DNA of 64,000 bases from Clostridiaceae bacterium Marseille-Q4143 (lineage in GTDB: Bacteria > Bacillota > Clostridia > Lachnospirales > Lachnospiraceae), in the NCBI GenBank assembly GCA_018228645.1, contig CP073693.1:806001-870000 (forward strand), given 5' to 3'. Of the stretch, positions 33,827-43,213 are shown piece after piece. Both the position numbers and the translations under genes were made by a program. The stretch's first letter is position 1. Every line of letters begins with the position of its first letter. Below the pieces are notes generated by a model. It was not told the DNA's origin. It did not search any database and was given only the letters and a program-made list of their open reading frames with translations.

Positions 33827-35473
33827 CTACTGTTGCAGTACTGTAACTATACTTGGAATCAACTGCTTCTTTCTGGATACCAGACCCTTCAGAACAATAT
33901 GTTCCATGTCCGGTGACAGCTGGAATGCGCTGCGCGCCACATCTTTTGCCTTCTCACCGAAGCAGAGAAGTTCTGTATCTTCCTTTACAATATTGGTAAG
34001 CATGACAAAGCACATCTCCACACCCAGTCCCTCAAACCGTTCACTCAGGTACGGTACCAGTTTCTCCTTGACCTCTTCCAGCTCAATCGCATTCATACTG
34101 TTGATCTGTGCCACGATAAAGCTGTGATCTCCTACCTGGAATTTCTTCTTATCTTGATTAAAGATCTCCTTCGGTGTCCGGGAACTCATATCACTTCCGG
34201 CACTGAACATGTCGATAGCAAATTCTTCGATCTCCACGCCGCAGATCTCGGAGAGCTTCTCTGCTGCCATCCGGTCGATGGACGTACAGGTTGGAGATCG
34301 GAACATAAGCGTATCGGAGATGATCGCTGCCATGAGTAACCCGGCGATTTTCTTTGAAATCTTCACACCGTTTTCCTGATACATCTGATAGATGATCGTT
34401 GCCGTGCAGCCTACCGGCTGGTTACGGAAATAAACTGGCTCCAGTGTCTCCAGCGTACCGATCCGATGATGGTCAATAATCTCCAGAATGTCTGCAAACG
34501 CAATACCGTCTACGGTCTGGCTGGCTTCATTGTGGTCCACCAGAATCAGCCGTCTCTTACGCAGGTTCAGAAGGTTCCGGCGTGAAATCATACCAATATA
34601 ATTTCCATCCAGATCAAGGATCGGGAAATCACGGTACCGTTTCTGTCCCATGATGCCTTTGATATCCTCTGTCTTCTCCGTCACTTTGAATGTAACCAGT
34701 CCTTCTCTCTTCATGAAATGAGAGATCGGCATACTCTGATTGATCATACGCGCTACCGTGAACGTATCATGGGGTGTTACGATAATACTGCAGTTGTGTT
34801 CCTGTGCCAGCTTCTGAATCGTCTTGGATACTTTTGCACCCATACACACAATAATGCAGGCTGCATTCATCTCAATCGCACACAGCTGGGACTCATAACG
34901 GTTACCCAGAATGACCATGTCGCCTTCATGGATATAATCTTCCATTACATCCGGATTGGCTGCTGCGATAACGACTTCCCCTCTGTCGTAGAGCGCATTC
35001 TTGTCTCCAAGAAGCAGCTCTGCATCCAGTGTCTCCAGAATATTTTTATACGGAGTTCCTGCCACAGACAGGATACAGTTGTCATAGACATCCATGTATG
35101 CATTGGCAATATCACCGATGGTGATCAGTCCCTGCAGTCTCTGGTTGTCTGTAATGGGCAGGGTAACTACTCCCAGTGCCCTCATCATATTCCACGCTTT
35201 CTTCAGGGAAATATCTCCTGTTACTCCCTGCGTCTTGCGAATCTCAATATCACTTACATCTGTCATAACATCCGGCACATAGATAGGAGCCTGCGCCTGA
35301 AAAAAATTCAGCACATACTGTGTCTCCTGATTGATCTGACCGGCTCTTGCTGCACAATATCCTCCTCCATGCAGCAGATTTTTCAGTTCTGCATAAGCTA
35401 CTGCAGAACAGATGGAATCAGTGTCCGGATTTTTATGTCCGATGACATATACTGGTGATGTCTCTGATGACAT
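33827..35473 (-). CDS. ppaC: Manganese-dependent inorganic pyrophosphatase with CBS and DRTGG domains
   Basis: 548-residue family II pyrophosphatase. The DHH part is split: GHKNPDTDSICSA near the N-terminus, then an insertion with CBS sequences (TLPITDNQRLQGLITIGDI and FPILDLDGNYIGMISR) and a DRTGG-like segment between them. The rest of the catalytic site follows: LVDHNE, EIIDHHRIG and the C-terminal SSRTPKEIF. Known relatives are regulated by adenine nucleotides through CBS. Start ATG at 35473 has AAGGAGGA upstream; 35518 does not. Confidence 0.92.
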   Translation of the reverse strand: MSSETSPVYVIGHKNPDTDSICSAVAYAELKNLLHGGGYCAARAGQINQETQYVLNFFQAQAPIYVPDVMTDVSDIEIRKTQGVTGDISLKKAWNMMRALGVVTLPITDNQRLQGLITIGDIANAYMDVYDNCILSVAGTPYKNILETLDAELLLGDKNALYDRGEVVIAAANPDVMEDYIHEGDMVILGNRYESQLCAIEMNAACIIVCMGAKVSKTIQKLAQEHNCSIIVTPHDTFTVARMINQSMPISHFMKREGLVTFKVTEKTEDIKGIMGQKRYRDFPILDLDGNYIGMISRRNLLNLRKRRLILVDHNEASQTVDGIAFADILEIIDHHRIGTLETLEPVYFRNQPVGCTATIIYQMYQENGVKISKKIAGLLMAAIISDTLMFRSPTCTSIDRMAAEKLSEICGVEIEEFAIDMFSAGSDMSSRTPKEIFNQDKKKFQVGDHSFIVAQINSMNAIELEEVKEKLVPYLSERFEGLGVEMCFVMLTNIVKEDTELLCFGEKAKDVARSAFQLSPDMEHIVLKGLVSRKKQLIPSIVTVLQQ

Positions 35474-35796
35474 ATCAGTCCTCCTTATTTCATTATATTG
35501 ATGCAAACATTTTAGCACTTTGCAGTTTCAATTACAAGTTACGCAACTTCCCTTTCTTCCTTTGTTTGTTTTGTACATGATTTTTTTGTAGCATTTCTTT
35601 TTTTTGTGCTATTTAACATATTTTTCAAAGTTTGTTCATAATTTATTCATATTTCAATGCTATATTATAAATGTCTTAAAGATAAGGCATTTAAATTACG
35701 ACAGACAGATTTTTTCATAATAGCCCCGGCATCCGTATTGTCGGGGCACTCCTCATTTATATGTAACTTTTCTCATTTATGAGTTTCTCACTTTCT
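35474..35796. other. 323-bp AT-rich intergenic region with a hairpin
   Basis: No gene is seen. On the plus strand, ATG-CTTA/TAAG-CAT half-stems near 35671-35690 and a 6-bp stem GCCCCG/CGGGGC (35723-35748) follow a TATATT-like -10. The hairpin lacks a T-tract on either strand. It may be a short RNA or only flanking sequence of the alarmone synthetase terminator. Confidence 0.35.
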
Positions 35797-35843
35797 AAAA
35801 ATCGACGGGGATGATCAGATATGACCATCCCCGTCGATTTTTT
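35797..35843 (-). terminator. Terminator overlapping the end of the alarmone synthetase gene
   Basis: AAAATCGACGGGGATG pairs with CATCCCCGTCGATTTT (16 bp). On the minus strand the stem begins within the last codons of the gene (Lys-Ile-Asp-Gly-Asp), and the stop codon lies in the loop. Confidence 0.85.
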
Positions 35844-36477
35844 TCATTGCTTCATTTAACGACATCATCTTCGTGTCCAGACGTGAAATGATGGATGCGC
35901 ACTCCTGCAGCTCTCTTTCAAAATAATCCGGGGCATTTCCCTCATATTTATAATAGATCTTATGCTCCAGGCTGGCCCAGAAATCCATAGCCATAGTACG
36001 GATCTGCAGTTCCACTTTTGCGGGCACCACAGCATCTGCCAGTGCTACAGGAATAGACAGCAGCATATGATAACTCATGTAACCGCTTTCTTTTGGGTTC
36101 TTTATGTAGTCTTTGATGCTTAATACTTCCAGATTGTCCTGCTTCGCAATCATATCAGACAGGAAATAAACCTCTGAGAAGAAAGAACAGGTGATCCGAA
36201 TTCCGGCAATATCATGAATGTATTCGATCAGATCATTCACATTGAAACTATGTCCCTGTTTCCGGAGTTTCTGCATAATACTCTCCGGCGTTTTCAGTCG
36301 TGTCTTCACATATTCTATCGGATTGTAGGAATATACCTGGCTTAATTCATTATTCAGCACGTCGATCCTGCTGCGCATCTGGATCAATGCTGACTGATAG
36401 ACAAACATAACGGTCGCAAACGCGTCTTTTTCTGAATGTTTCTGAATATACTGCTGTATGCTCATCTCTTCTGCCAT
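35815..36477 (-). CDS. Small alarmone synthetase (RelQ-like (p)ppGpp synthetase)
   Basis: 220 residues with only the RelA/SpoT synthetase domain. Seen: RLKTPESIMQKLRKQG (ATP site), DIAGIRITCSF with the acidic residue that positions Mg, KNPKESGYMSYHMLL, and VELQIRTMAMDFWASLEHK. No hydrolase, TGS or ACT domain is present, so it is a stand-alone synthetase making ppGpp or pppGpp from GTP/GDP and ATP. RBS AGGAGGT precedes the ATG. Confidence 0.92.
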   Translation of the reverse strand: MAEEMSIQQYIQKHSEKDAFATVMFVYQSALIQMRSRIDVLNNELSQVYSYNPIEYVKTRLKTPESIMQKLRKQGHSFNVNDLIEYIHDIAGIRITCSFFSEVYFLSDMIAKQDNLEVLSIKDYIKNPKESGYMSYHMLLSIPVALADAVVPAKVELQIRTMAMDFWASLEHKIYYKYEGNAPDYFERELQECASIISRLDTKMMSLNEAMKKIDGDGHI

Positions 36478-36661
36478 TTTCCGTCACCTCCTGTTATATT
36501 GCATAACAGTATAATTATATCATAGGGCTATCTGTAGTTTCTGTCGAATTTTGCAGATCACTCATATTCTTTTCTTCTTATTATTTGCCAATTCATAAGT
36601 TTTTCTTATATCTTTACATCCTTATAAAAATTCAGTATACTAAGGCGCAGGAGGAAAACAG

Positions 36662-36928
36662 ATGTTTCGAGTTTGGGGAAAAATATTCAAAGATAATCAT
36701 ATGCTCGCGGATACAACAATCTGCGATGACGGAGACGATTCCCGTACACATAAAGTCTTTCATGCACTGGATGAGATCTGTTATCAGTTTGATCTTAGCA
36801 AGCCGATCTGGCTGGAATCCAACATCCGGGAATTTAAGCGCCATGCGAAGACCCGTTTCCGGCAGGACAGTTTTGTGGATGAAGTAGATTTTGATTTTCT
36901 TGAATTTCAGGTAATAGAAGAAGATTAG
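36662..36928 (+). CDS. Conserved hypothetical protein, 88 aa
   Basis: Small soluble protein with MFRVWGKIFKDNHMLADTTICDDGDDSRTHKVFHALDEICYQFDL and an acidic end (DEVDFDFLEFQVIEED). RBS GGAGGA is well placed 7 nt before the ATG, and a strong terminator follows, so it is a real gene. I do not recognise the family by function. Promoter and terminator suggest a single-gene unit between two minus-strand genes. Confidence 0.75.
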   Translation: MFRVWGKIFKDNHMLADTTICDDGDDSRTHKVFHALDEICYQFDLSKPIWLESNIREFKRHAKTRFRQDSFVDEVDFDFLEFQVIEED

Positions 36929-36958
36929 AAAACCGGCGGAGATATATCCGCCGGTTTT
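36929..36958. terminator. Bidirectional terminator
   Basis: AAAACCGGCGGA-gatata-TCCGCCGGTTTT is a 12-bp perfect stem, flanked by A and T runs, between convergent genes. Confidence 0.88.
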
Positions 36959-36962
36959 TTAT

Positions 36963-37835
36963 TTACTGTTTCAGGAAGCTCTGGATCAGGTCCCAAATGG
37001 AAGATACCATTCTGGTCACGAAGTTTCCCACTTTCTCGCTGTCCAGCTTGATGCCCATAGCATCCAGTTTATCATACAGTTCCTTGGCCTGAGATGCCAG
37101 CTTTCCGGCATCAATGTCCAGATTGTCAAGCTTCAGCAGAAGATCTACAATCCGTGATATCTGCTCATCGGTCAGTTTGAGATCCATCTTATCAGATGCT
37201 TCATTAACAAGCTCTGTCAGTTTTCCCGGATCATCCAGTCCTTTTTCTGCAATCTGTTGTTTCAGATAGGCAATCAGATCGGAGATCTGCTCAGAATCCA
37301 GTTCATCCGACAGCTCGCCAGTCAGTACCAGCTCATCTGTTGCCGCATTGATCGCCTCATCACTGACGGTTGTTCCACTGTAAGTCTCATACGCTTTTAC
37401 CGCACCGATTAGTGCAGCCGTGCCACTAATGGGCATGGGAGCTGCTACAATCACTTTTGCATCCTGCACTCCTGCCGTCAGAAGCGCATTCCGGTACATG
37501 GCAATCGTACAGTAGTTGATATTATGGGTCTCTACGGTCAGTCCTGCACCGCTCTCCTGCGGTATCAGAAGCACGGATGAAAGGGAATGGCTTCCTACCA
37601 CGGAAGAACCCAGAGATTCATCCAGATACTGATGCTCCATATCATTGGTAATCGTAACAGTTTCATAAGAAGCTGCTTCTGCTTCCGTAATTCCCATTTC
37701 TGAAAGCACAGTTGCTCTCTGATCTGCGCTCAGATCTGCTCCAAGGGCAAGCACACCGGTTCCGGCAGCCTGTGCCTGAATTGTTCCTGCACACAACATG
37801 GTCATAACCAATAACAATGACAGCCATTTTTTCAT
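36963..37835 (-). CDS. Secreted DUF1002 protein
   Basis: 290 residues with a signal peptide (MKKWLSLLLVMTMLCAGTIQAQA). DUF1002 blocks follow: LALGADLSADQRATVLSEMGI, ITNDMEHQYLD, and the middle NINYCTIAMYRNALLTAGVQDAKVIVAAPMPISGTAALIGAVKAY. The C-terminal third is helical with regular Leu and Asp spacing (LTDEQISRIVDLLLKLDNLDID). Function unknown; the family is extracytoplasmic in clostridia. The ATG at 37835 has AGGAGG upstream and begins 7 nt after the hydrolase gene, so they form one unit. Confidence 0.82.
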   Translation of the reverse strand: MKKWLSLLLVMTMLCAGTIQAQAAGTGVLALGADLSADQRATVLSEMGITEAEAASYETVTITNDMEHQYLDESLGSSVVGSHSLSSVLLIPQESGAGLTVETHNINYCTIAMYRNALLTAGVQDAKVIVAAPMPISGTAALIGAVKAYETYSGTTVSDEAINAATDELVLTGELSDELDSEQISDLIAYLKQQIAEKGLDDPGKLTELVNEASDKMDLKLTDEQISRIVDLLLKLDNLDIDAGKLASQAKELYDKLDAMGIKLDSEKVGNFVTRMVSSIWDLIQSFLKQ

Positions 37836-37842
37836 AGTTACA

Positions 37843-38805
37843 TTATCCTCCTGCATTTCTGCGTTTTCCCCTGCTGCAAATCTCGTTGCACCAGGCCAAA
37901 ATTTCGGCTGTGACCTCCTTTTTGTTATAATCATTCAGAAGCTCATGTCTGGCTCCCGGATAGATACGGCATGTCACATTCTGCATTCCTGTTTTACTCA
38001 GCATCGCTTCAAACCGGCGCACGCCTTTTCCATATCCTCCCACCGGATCTTCCTCACCGGAGAGAATTAAAAGCGGCAGATCTTTCGGCATTTTTGCCGC
38101 CCTTCGTCTGTTAATATCTTCTTCCACCGTGCGGAATAATGCTTCATAAGCACCTCTCGTAAACTGGAAGTTCATTTTCTCATCCCTTAATACTTGAATC
38201 AGCACCTGTGGATCTCTGCTCATCCAGCTTCCGGTTCTGGCATTGTCCGGATATTTTTTCGCATATCCGCTGACCGTCAGCCGGTTTAAGAGGCGGCTCT
38301 TTCCTTCCCTGCCGCCTTTCAGCAGCTTTCCTGCCCAGACGGTCAGAAGTCCCAGCTTCACCATAAGAAATGGCTGCTGCCCGGTTCCTATAAGCACCGC
38401 TCCATCTATCCGCTCTCCATGATAGATCAGATAGCGGCGTGCCAGAAACGAACCCATACTGTGACCCAACATAATATAAGGAAGATTCGGAGCGGCTGCC
38501 ACTGCCATTCTCCGTACCAGTTCCATATCCTTCAGCCAGAGCACCGCTCCGTCTTCTCCCAGATGACCCAGCTCTTCCATACTGTTCACAGAATCTCCGT
38601 GACCCAGATGATCATGACCGATCACATAGTAACCGGCCTCTGCCATTTTCTCCGCAAATTCATCGTATCGCTCTATATATTCCAGCATCCCGTGTACAAT
38701 CTGCAGAACACCAATCCATTCCTGCTCCGGATCATACCAGCGGTAGCCGTGTATCATATGCACTCTGTCCATTGAATCCACATAAAATTCTTCTCTTACA
38801 ACCAT
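37843..38805 (-). CDS. Alpha/beta hydrolase (monoacylglycerol lipase/lysophospholipase type)
   Basis: 320-residue Hydrolase_4 protein. The oxyanion HGMLEYIERYDEFAEKMA, YVIGHDHLGHGDS, the nucleophile elbow GHSMGS, the Asp in LSGEEDPVGG and the His in PGARHELLND are all present. It has no signal peptide. It probably hydrolyses acyl esters of glycerolipids. It precedes the DUF1002 gene. Confidence 0.88.
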   Translation of the reverse strand: MVVREEFYVDSMDRVHMIHGYRWYDPEQEWIGVLQIVHGMLEYIERYDEFAEKMAEAGYYVIGHDHLGHGDSVNSMEELGHLGEDGAVLWLKDMELVRRMAVAAAPNLPYIMLGHSMGSFLARRYLIYHGERIDGAVLIGTGQQPFLMVKLGLLTVWAGKLLKGGREGKSRLLNRLTVSGYAKKYPDNARTGSWMSRDPQVLIQVLRDEKMNFQFTRGAYEALFRTVEEDINRRRAAKMPKDLPLLILSGEEDPVGGYGKGVRRFEAMLSKTGMQNVTCRIYPGARHELLNDYNKKEVTAEILAWCNEICSRGKRRNAGG

Positions 38806-38906
38806 TGTCTTTTTTGCCCTCTTTTTGGTTTTCTTTCTGGCAGTATAGCATATTGTTTCCCAAAATAACGGGATTTCACAGAATTTTAAGGATTCTTAAG
38901 ATAGTT

Positions 38907-38943
38907 TAAAAAGCTCCCGAATCCGGATGGAATTCGGAAGCTC
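38907..38943 (-). terminator. Terminator of lysC
   Basis: AGCTTCCGAAT/ATTCGGGAGCT with a T-run on the minus strand. Confidence 0.82.
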
Positions 38944-38952
38944 TCGTATTCA

Positions 38953-40275
38953 TTACAGCTGTGTTGTAACAAAAATATCGTAGATTGCCTTGATTGCCTT
39001 CTCAAAATCTTCGTTTCTCACTCCGATGATAATGTTCCACTCACTGGAACCCTGGTCAATCATTTTCACATTTACATTGGCATGTGCCAGTGCTGAGAAA
39101 ATTCTTCCGGCTGTCCCTCGGTTGGACTTCATGGCACGTCCTACGACTGCTACAAGCGCCATGTCTCCTTCCACTTCCAGATAATCAGGATTTACTGCAC
39201 GCTGAATGCCTGCAAGTACCTGCTGCTCTTTCTCCTCAAACTCGTCCTGATGAACAACGATGCTCATGGTATCAATACCTGATGGAATATGTTCAAAGGA
39301 AATGCCCTGTTTTTCAAACTCTTCCAGAACCTTGCGGCCAAAACCAATCTCGGAATTCATCATATCCTTCTCGATGTTGATTGCCACAAATCCCTTTTTA
39401 CCGGCGATACCGGTAATGGTATAATCCGGTTTATGACAGGTGCTTGCCACAATCATGGTTCCCTTATCACCCGGACGGTTGGTGTTCTTGATATTGATCG
39501 GAATACCCGCTTTACGTACCGGGAAGATCGCATCCTCATGAAGAACCGTTGCACCCATGTAGGAGAGTTCACGAAGCTCTTTGTAGGTGATGACATCGAT
39601 GGTCACCGGGTCTTCGATCAGTCTCGGGTCTGTTACCAGGAATCCGGATACATCTGTCCAGTTCTCATAGAGATCTGCTTCCACTGCTCTTGCTACGATG
39701 GAACCAGTCACATCAGAGCCTCCTCTGGAAAAGGTCTTGATCTTTCCATCCTCATATGCGCCGTAGAATCCCGGAATAACTGCCTTCGGCATGTCTTTCA
39801 GCTTTTCTTTCAGCAGTCTGTCTGTCGTCTCTGCATCGAACTCTCCATCTTTGTTAAAACGAATCACCTCTGCAGAATCCACAAACGGATAGCCGATAAA
39901 GGCAGCCATCACAATACCGTTCAGGTACTCTCCGCGGGAAGCCGCATAATCGCTTCCTGCTTTATTTTTAAAGTTCTCCGCAATAGTCTCAAATTCCTTA
40001 TCCAGAGAAAGCTTCAGGTTCAGCCCACCGATAATCTCATTGTAACGGGCTTTAATCTGTTTTATCTGTCCGTCGAAATCTTCTCCGTTAGCTGCGGCAT
40101 AATAACACTGATACAACATATCTGTAACCTTGGTATCTCCACTGTACCGTTTTCCAGGCGCAGACGGAACTACATAACGGCGGCTGTCTTCTGCCAGAAT
40201 AATCTTTCCTACTTTCCGGAACTGTTCTGCACTGGCCAGTGAGCTTCCACCAAATTTGACTACTTTTTTCATCAC
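38953..40275 (-). CDS. lysC: Aspartate kinase
   Basis: 440-residue first enzyme of the aspartate pathway. The kinase domain has VVKFGGSSLAS, FSRGGSDVTGS and GFLVTDPRLIEDP. Two ACT domains follow (TITGIAGKKGFVAINIEKDMM and MALVAVVGRAMKSNRGTAGRIFSALAHANVNVKMIDQGSSEWNIIIGV, the usual regulatory tail). It phosphorylates aspartate for lysine, threonine and methionine synthesis. No lysine riboswitch is visible in the 129-bp upstream gap. RBS GAGGAG is present. Confidence 0.93.
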   Translation of the reverse strand: MMKKVVKFGGSSLASAEQFRKVGKIILAEDSRRYVVPSAPGKRYSGDTKVTDMLYQCYYAAANGEDFDGQIKQIKARYNEIIGGLNLKLSLDKEFETIAENFKNKAGSDYAASRGEYLNGIVMAAFIGYPFVDSAEVIRFNKDGEFDAETTDRLLKEKLKDMPKAVIPGFYGAYEDGKIKTFSRGGSDVTGSIVARAVEADLYENWTDVSGFLVTDPRLIEDPVTIDVITYKELRELSYMGATVLHEDAIFPVRKAGIPINIKNTNRPGDKGTMIVASTCHKPDYTITGIAGKKGFVAINIEKDMMNSEIGFGRKVLEEFEKQGISFEHIPSGIDTMSIVVHQDEFEEKEQQVLAGIQRAVNPDYLEVEGDMALVAVVGRAMKSNRGTAGRIFSALAHANVNVKMIDQGSSEWNIIIGVRNEDFEKAIKAIYDIFVTTQL

Positions 40276-40349
40276 TTTATCTCCTCGTATTTAAAAATAC
40301 TATTCATGATTATACTTGTATTGCGCGGAGAAAACAACTGTTTTTTCTA

Positions 40350-40390
40350 AAAGAATGCCGGGATGCTGTACATTTTTCCGCATCCCGGCA
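40350..40390 (-). terminator. Terminator of araD
   Basis: TGCCGGGATGC and GCATCCCGGCA form an 11-bp stem, with TTCTTTT following on the minus strand. Confidence 0.8.
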
Positions 40391-40404
40391 CTGATTGGTC
40401 ATTT

Positions 40405-41106
40405 TTATTTCGTATCCTGTCCGTAATAAGCATTTGCACCATGTTTTCTGTAGTAATGCTTATCCTGCAGCTCCTGCGGTGCCGGCTGGATTCTCGGCTC
40501 GATAACCTCGGCACGATATGCCATCTTGGCAACCTCTTCCAGAACAACCGCATTATGAACTGCCTCATGTGGATCCTTACCCCATGCAAACGGTCCGTGG
40601 TTCTTGCACAGACATGCCGGAACATCCATCGGATTTCTTCCGCTCTCCTTAAAATAGTTCACGATCAGGTGGCCGGTATTTGCCTCATATGCCTCCTCGA
40701 TCTCCTCTTTGTTCAGGCAGCGCATGCACGGGATATCTCCATACATATAGTCTGCGTGAGTGGTACCATAGCACGGAATACTTCTTCCTGCCTGTGCCCA
40801 GCTGGTCGCATAGGAAGAATGGGTATGAATAATACCCCCGATCTCCGGAAATGCTTTATAGAGCTCCAGATGAGTCGGTGTATCAGATGACGGTTTGTAA
40901 TGTCCCTCCACACGGTTACCTTCCATATCCATAACAACCATATCTTCCGGTTTCATCACATCATAATCCACACCACTTGGTTTGATCACAAACAATCCTT
41001 TTTCACGATCGATTCCGCTGACATTTCCCCAGGTAAATGTAACCAGACCGTATTTCGGCAGAAGCATATTGGCTTCCCAGACTTTCTGTTTCAGTTCTTC
41101 TAACAT
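40405..41106 (-). CDS. araD: L-ribulose-5-phosphate 4-epimerase
   Basis: 233-residue class II aldolase-fold epimerase. Seen: [29 protein letters not shown], the Zn ligands [12 protein letters not shown] and the later His of [10 protein letters not shown], then the C-terminal [15 protein letters not shown] typical of AraD. It links L-arabinose breakdown to the pentose phosphate pathway. It stands alone, without araA or araB. RBS precedes the ATG at 41106. Confidence 0.92.
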   Translation of the reverse strand: MLEELKQKVWEANMLLPKYGLVTFTWGNVSGIDREKGLFVIKPSGVDYDVMKPEDMVVMDMEGNRVEGHYKPSSDTPTHLELYKAFPEIGGIIHTHSSYATSWAQAGRSIPCYGTTHADYMYGDIPCMRCLNKEEIEEAYEANTGHLIVNYFKESGRNPMDVPACLCKNHGPFAWGKDPHEAVHNAVVLEEVAKMAYRAEVIEPRIQPAPQELQDKHYYRKHGANAYYGQDTK

Positions 41107-41153
41107 GTCCTATTCCCCCTGTTTCTTTATAAAATATTGCTTTGTCTGGCTAA

Positions 41154-41182
41154 AATATATCCTTTTTACTTAGAAAAGTCAA
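41154..41182 (-). promoter_or_regulatory. Promoter of araD
   Basis: TTGACT (41177-41182), a 17-nt spacer and TATATT (41154-41159) on the minus strand. Confidence 0.7.
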
Positions 41183-41320
41183 TTGTCTTATATAGCTTTT
41201 TTATCATCTGTCCCATAAAGTTGTGTGTTTTTCATTCATCCTCTGGCAGCCTTCTCTTTTTACGCAAAAAAAGACCGGAATCCTTATTATCTCAAGGATT
41301 CCGGCGCCCCTGCCAAGGAG

Positions 41321-41394
41321 TCGATGCGACAGGATTTGAACCTGCGACCTCTGCGTCCCGAACGCAGCGCTCTACCAAGCTGAGCCACGCATCG
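41321..41394 (-). tRNA. tRNA-Pro (CGG)
   Basis: 74 nt on the minus strand. The acceptor CGATGCG/CGCATCG, D arm GCTC/GAGC, anticodon stem CTGCG/CGCAG with loop TTCGGGA (anticodon CGG) and T arm GCAGG/CCTGT all pair; discriminator A. CCA is not encoded. Confidence 0.93.
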
Positions 41395-41501
41395 TTATTT
41401 TGTTTTGCTCCATCACCAGAGCACTTGCTTAGTATACATCGGTTTTTCGGATTTGTAAAGCATTTTTTTTAATTTTTTCAAATTTTTTTCTTTTTCTTTT
41501 A

Positions 41502-41534
41502 TACCGGGCAGAAAAAGTCGATTTCTGCCCGGTA
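41502..41534 (-). terminator. Terminator of the nine-gene minus-strand run
   Basis: TACCGGGCAGAAA/TTTCTGCCCGGTA with an AT-rich, T-containing tail on the minus strand. Confidence 0.78.
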
Positions 41535-41545
41535 TGATAGGCTTT

Positions 41546-43210
41546 TTACGGAGTCCCTTCCGTCGTCTGCGTCGGAGCCTCTGTCGAAGTGCTTCCAGAA
41601 GTATCAGATGTCTCTGTCGAAACGCTTCCGGAATTGTCAGGTGTCTCTGTCGAAGTGCTTCCCGAATTGTCAGGTGCCTCTGTCGGAGTGCTTCCCGAAT
41701 TGTCAGGTGTCTCTGTCGAGGTGTTTCCCGAATTATCCTGTGAGGAATTGTCCGGTTCAGGTGTTGGTGAAGGTGACGGCGACGGGGCTGGTGTTGTATC
41801 CGGGGTTTCCTTATCCGATGAATCACCCTTCGCATCATCTTCCGTTACATCGTCACTCTCATCCTCATCGTCCTCGTCCGTCTGATCTTTCTTACTGTCG
41901 GAGGAACCTGTTGTATAGCTGGTCCAGTAATAATAGAAAATATGGTCTTTTATAATCCAGTAGGGCACACCGCCGTTCTGCAGGTTCGTTACCAGAGATG
42001 GTACCGGTGCCCAGGTACGGAAGAACAGAGACTCTCCCACATTACTGGTTCCGTTAATTACCGCTCTTGCCGCATTCCAGCAGGACTGGGTGACAATGTT
42101 CGGAATATCATCATCCTGCTCCGCTTTCAGCACCAGATCAAAACGCCCTGAACCCACCGGCTCGAATTGTTTCGACTGACGAAGTACCCCTTCCAGTGTA
42201 TTAGGGAATCGCGAGCTTCGAATCCGGTTCATAATGACATAACCCACTGCCAGCTGACCATCTGTTCCCTGATTGCCCGCCTCACAGTAAATAATTGTGG
42301 CAAGCATCATGATCTCATAATCACTCAGGGAAACACTTCCACCGGAGATTCCTGAATCTGCCTGCTGAATATTGCCAGAGGTGTTCATGGATGCTGCCGC
42401 CTGCTGCGCTGCCCTGATACGAGCCGCTGCCTCTTCCTGAGCCGCTTTGGCAATCAACTGATTGAGGAGATCCGTCTTTTCCTTAATGAACTCTGCCATG
42501 TCCGTGATCTCTCCCTCTTTCTGGGCAAGGAGTTTCTCATATTCACTCAGTTTGGAACCTGTAGCTGCCTGCTGGTCTGCCACCTGCTGTTTCTTCTTCT
42601 CAGTCTCTGTCTTCAAAAGTTCCAGCGCATCCTGCTCATCCTGAAGTTTTGCATACTGGTCATCCAGATCCGCTTTGGACACTTTATAATTTTCCAGCAT
42701 ATTCCGGTCGTACTGATTGACGCTGACCGTATATTCCACCTGGTTCAAAAGCCCGGTGAGTCCACCCGTAAGAGCCGCCGTGATAATGTTCTGCACCGCC
42801 GTCTGGTCATTTTCATACATGTACTGGATACGGGTTTTCATATCCTCGTACTGCTTGTCCAGATCCGCCTGCGCCTCTTCGATCCGCCCCTCCATGGAGC
42901 TGACTTGATTCTCCTTATCTGTAATCTGCTGATCCAGTTCTGCCACCTGCTCATTCAGGCTTTTGGACTGATTTGCCAGTTCTTTCAGGTAATTTTCCAT
43001 CTCGGACTTGGCATTATTCAGTTTATTCTGTTCCTGCTCCGTCTTTTTCTTTTCTTCCTCTGCCTCGTTTTTCTCCTGCTTGACCTTGTCAATTTTGTCC
43101 TGCGTATCCTTGCTGGCCGCCAGTGCAGTGCAAGAAGAAAAGCCAAGGCAAAGCGCCAGCGTAAGACAAAGCAGTCTTCCCGCCAGACTCTTCCGTTTCT
43201 TTCCTGTCAT
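41546..43210 (-). CDS. Secreted coiled-coil cell wall hydrolase (SleB-type catalytic domain)
   Basis: 554 residues: signal peptide (LLCLTLALCLGFSSCTALAA), PcsB-like coiled coil (about 32-275, rich in Glu, Lys and Gln), and a Hydrolase_2/SleB domain (ATIIYCEAGNQGTDGQLAVGYVIMNRIRSSRFPNTLEGVL with the catalytic Glu). A low-complexity acidic linker (SDSKKDQTDEDDEDESDD) and a Thr/Ser/Pro-rich repeat tail (PDNSGSTSTE-type, about five units) complete it. It is probably a lytic transglycosylase for peptidoglycan remodelling. It starts 3 nt after trmL and ends the long operon. Confidence 0.85.
   Translation of the reverse strand: MTGKKRKSLAGRLLCLTLALCLGFSSCTALAASKDTQDKIDKVKQEKNEAEEEKKKTEQEQNKLNNAKSEMENYLKELANQSKSLNEQVAELDQQITDKENQVSSMEGRIEEAQADLDKQYEDMKTRIQYMYENDQTAVQNIITAALTGGLTGLLNQVEYTVSVNQYDRNMLENYKVSKADLDDQYAKLQDEQDALELLKTETEKKKQQVADQQAATGSKLSEYEKLLAQKEGEITDMAEFIKEKTDLLNQLIAKAAQEEAAARIRAAQQAAASMNTSGNIQQADSGISGGSVSLSDYEIMMLATIIYCEAGNQGTDGQLAVGYVIMNRIRSSRFPNTLEGVLRQSKQFEPVGSGRFDLVLKAEQDDDIPNIVTQSCWNAARAVINGTSNVGESLFFRTWAPVPSLVTNLQNGGVPYWIIKDHIFYYYWTSYTTGSSDSKKDQTDEDDEDESDDVTEDDAKGDSSDKETPDTTPAPSPSPSPTPEPDNSSQDNSGNTSTETPDNSGSTPTEAPDNSGSTSTETPDNSGSVSTETSDTSGSTSTEAPTQTTEGTP
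41590..41744 (-). repeat. 33-bp repeats encoding the Ser/Thr-rich tail
   Basis: About five units of 33 bp encode PDNSGSTSTE-like 11-aa repeats with minor changes. The period is a multiple of three, so copy number can vary in frame. Confidence 0.8.
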
Positions 43211-43213
43211 TTC

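Noticed and set aside
40276..40404. Lysine riboswitch before aspartokinase
   Set aside because: The gap is only about 130 bp, contains the araD-side terminator, and shows no lysine-box core.
41413..41955. Antisense frames over the wall hydrolase repeat tail
   Set aside because: They are low-complexity shadows of the 33-bp repeats, lacking RBS and any recognisable domain.
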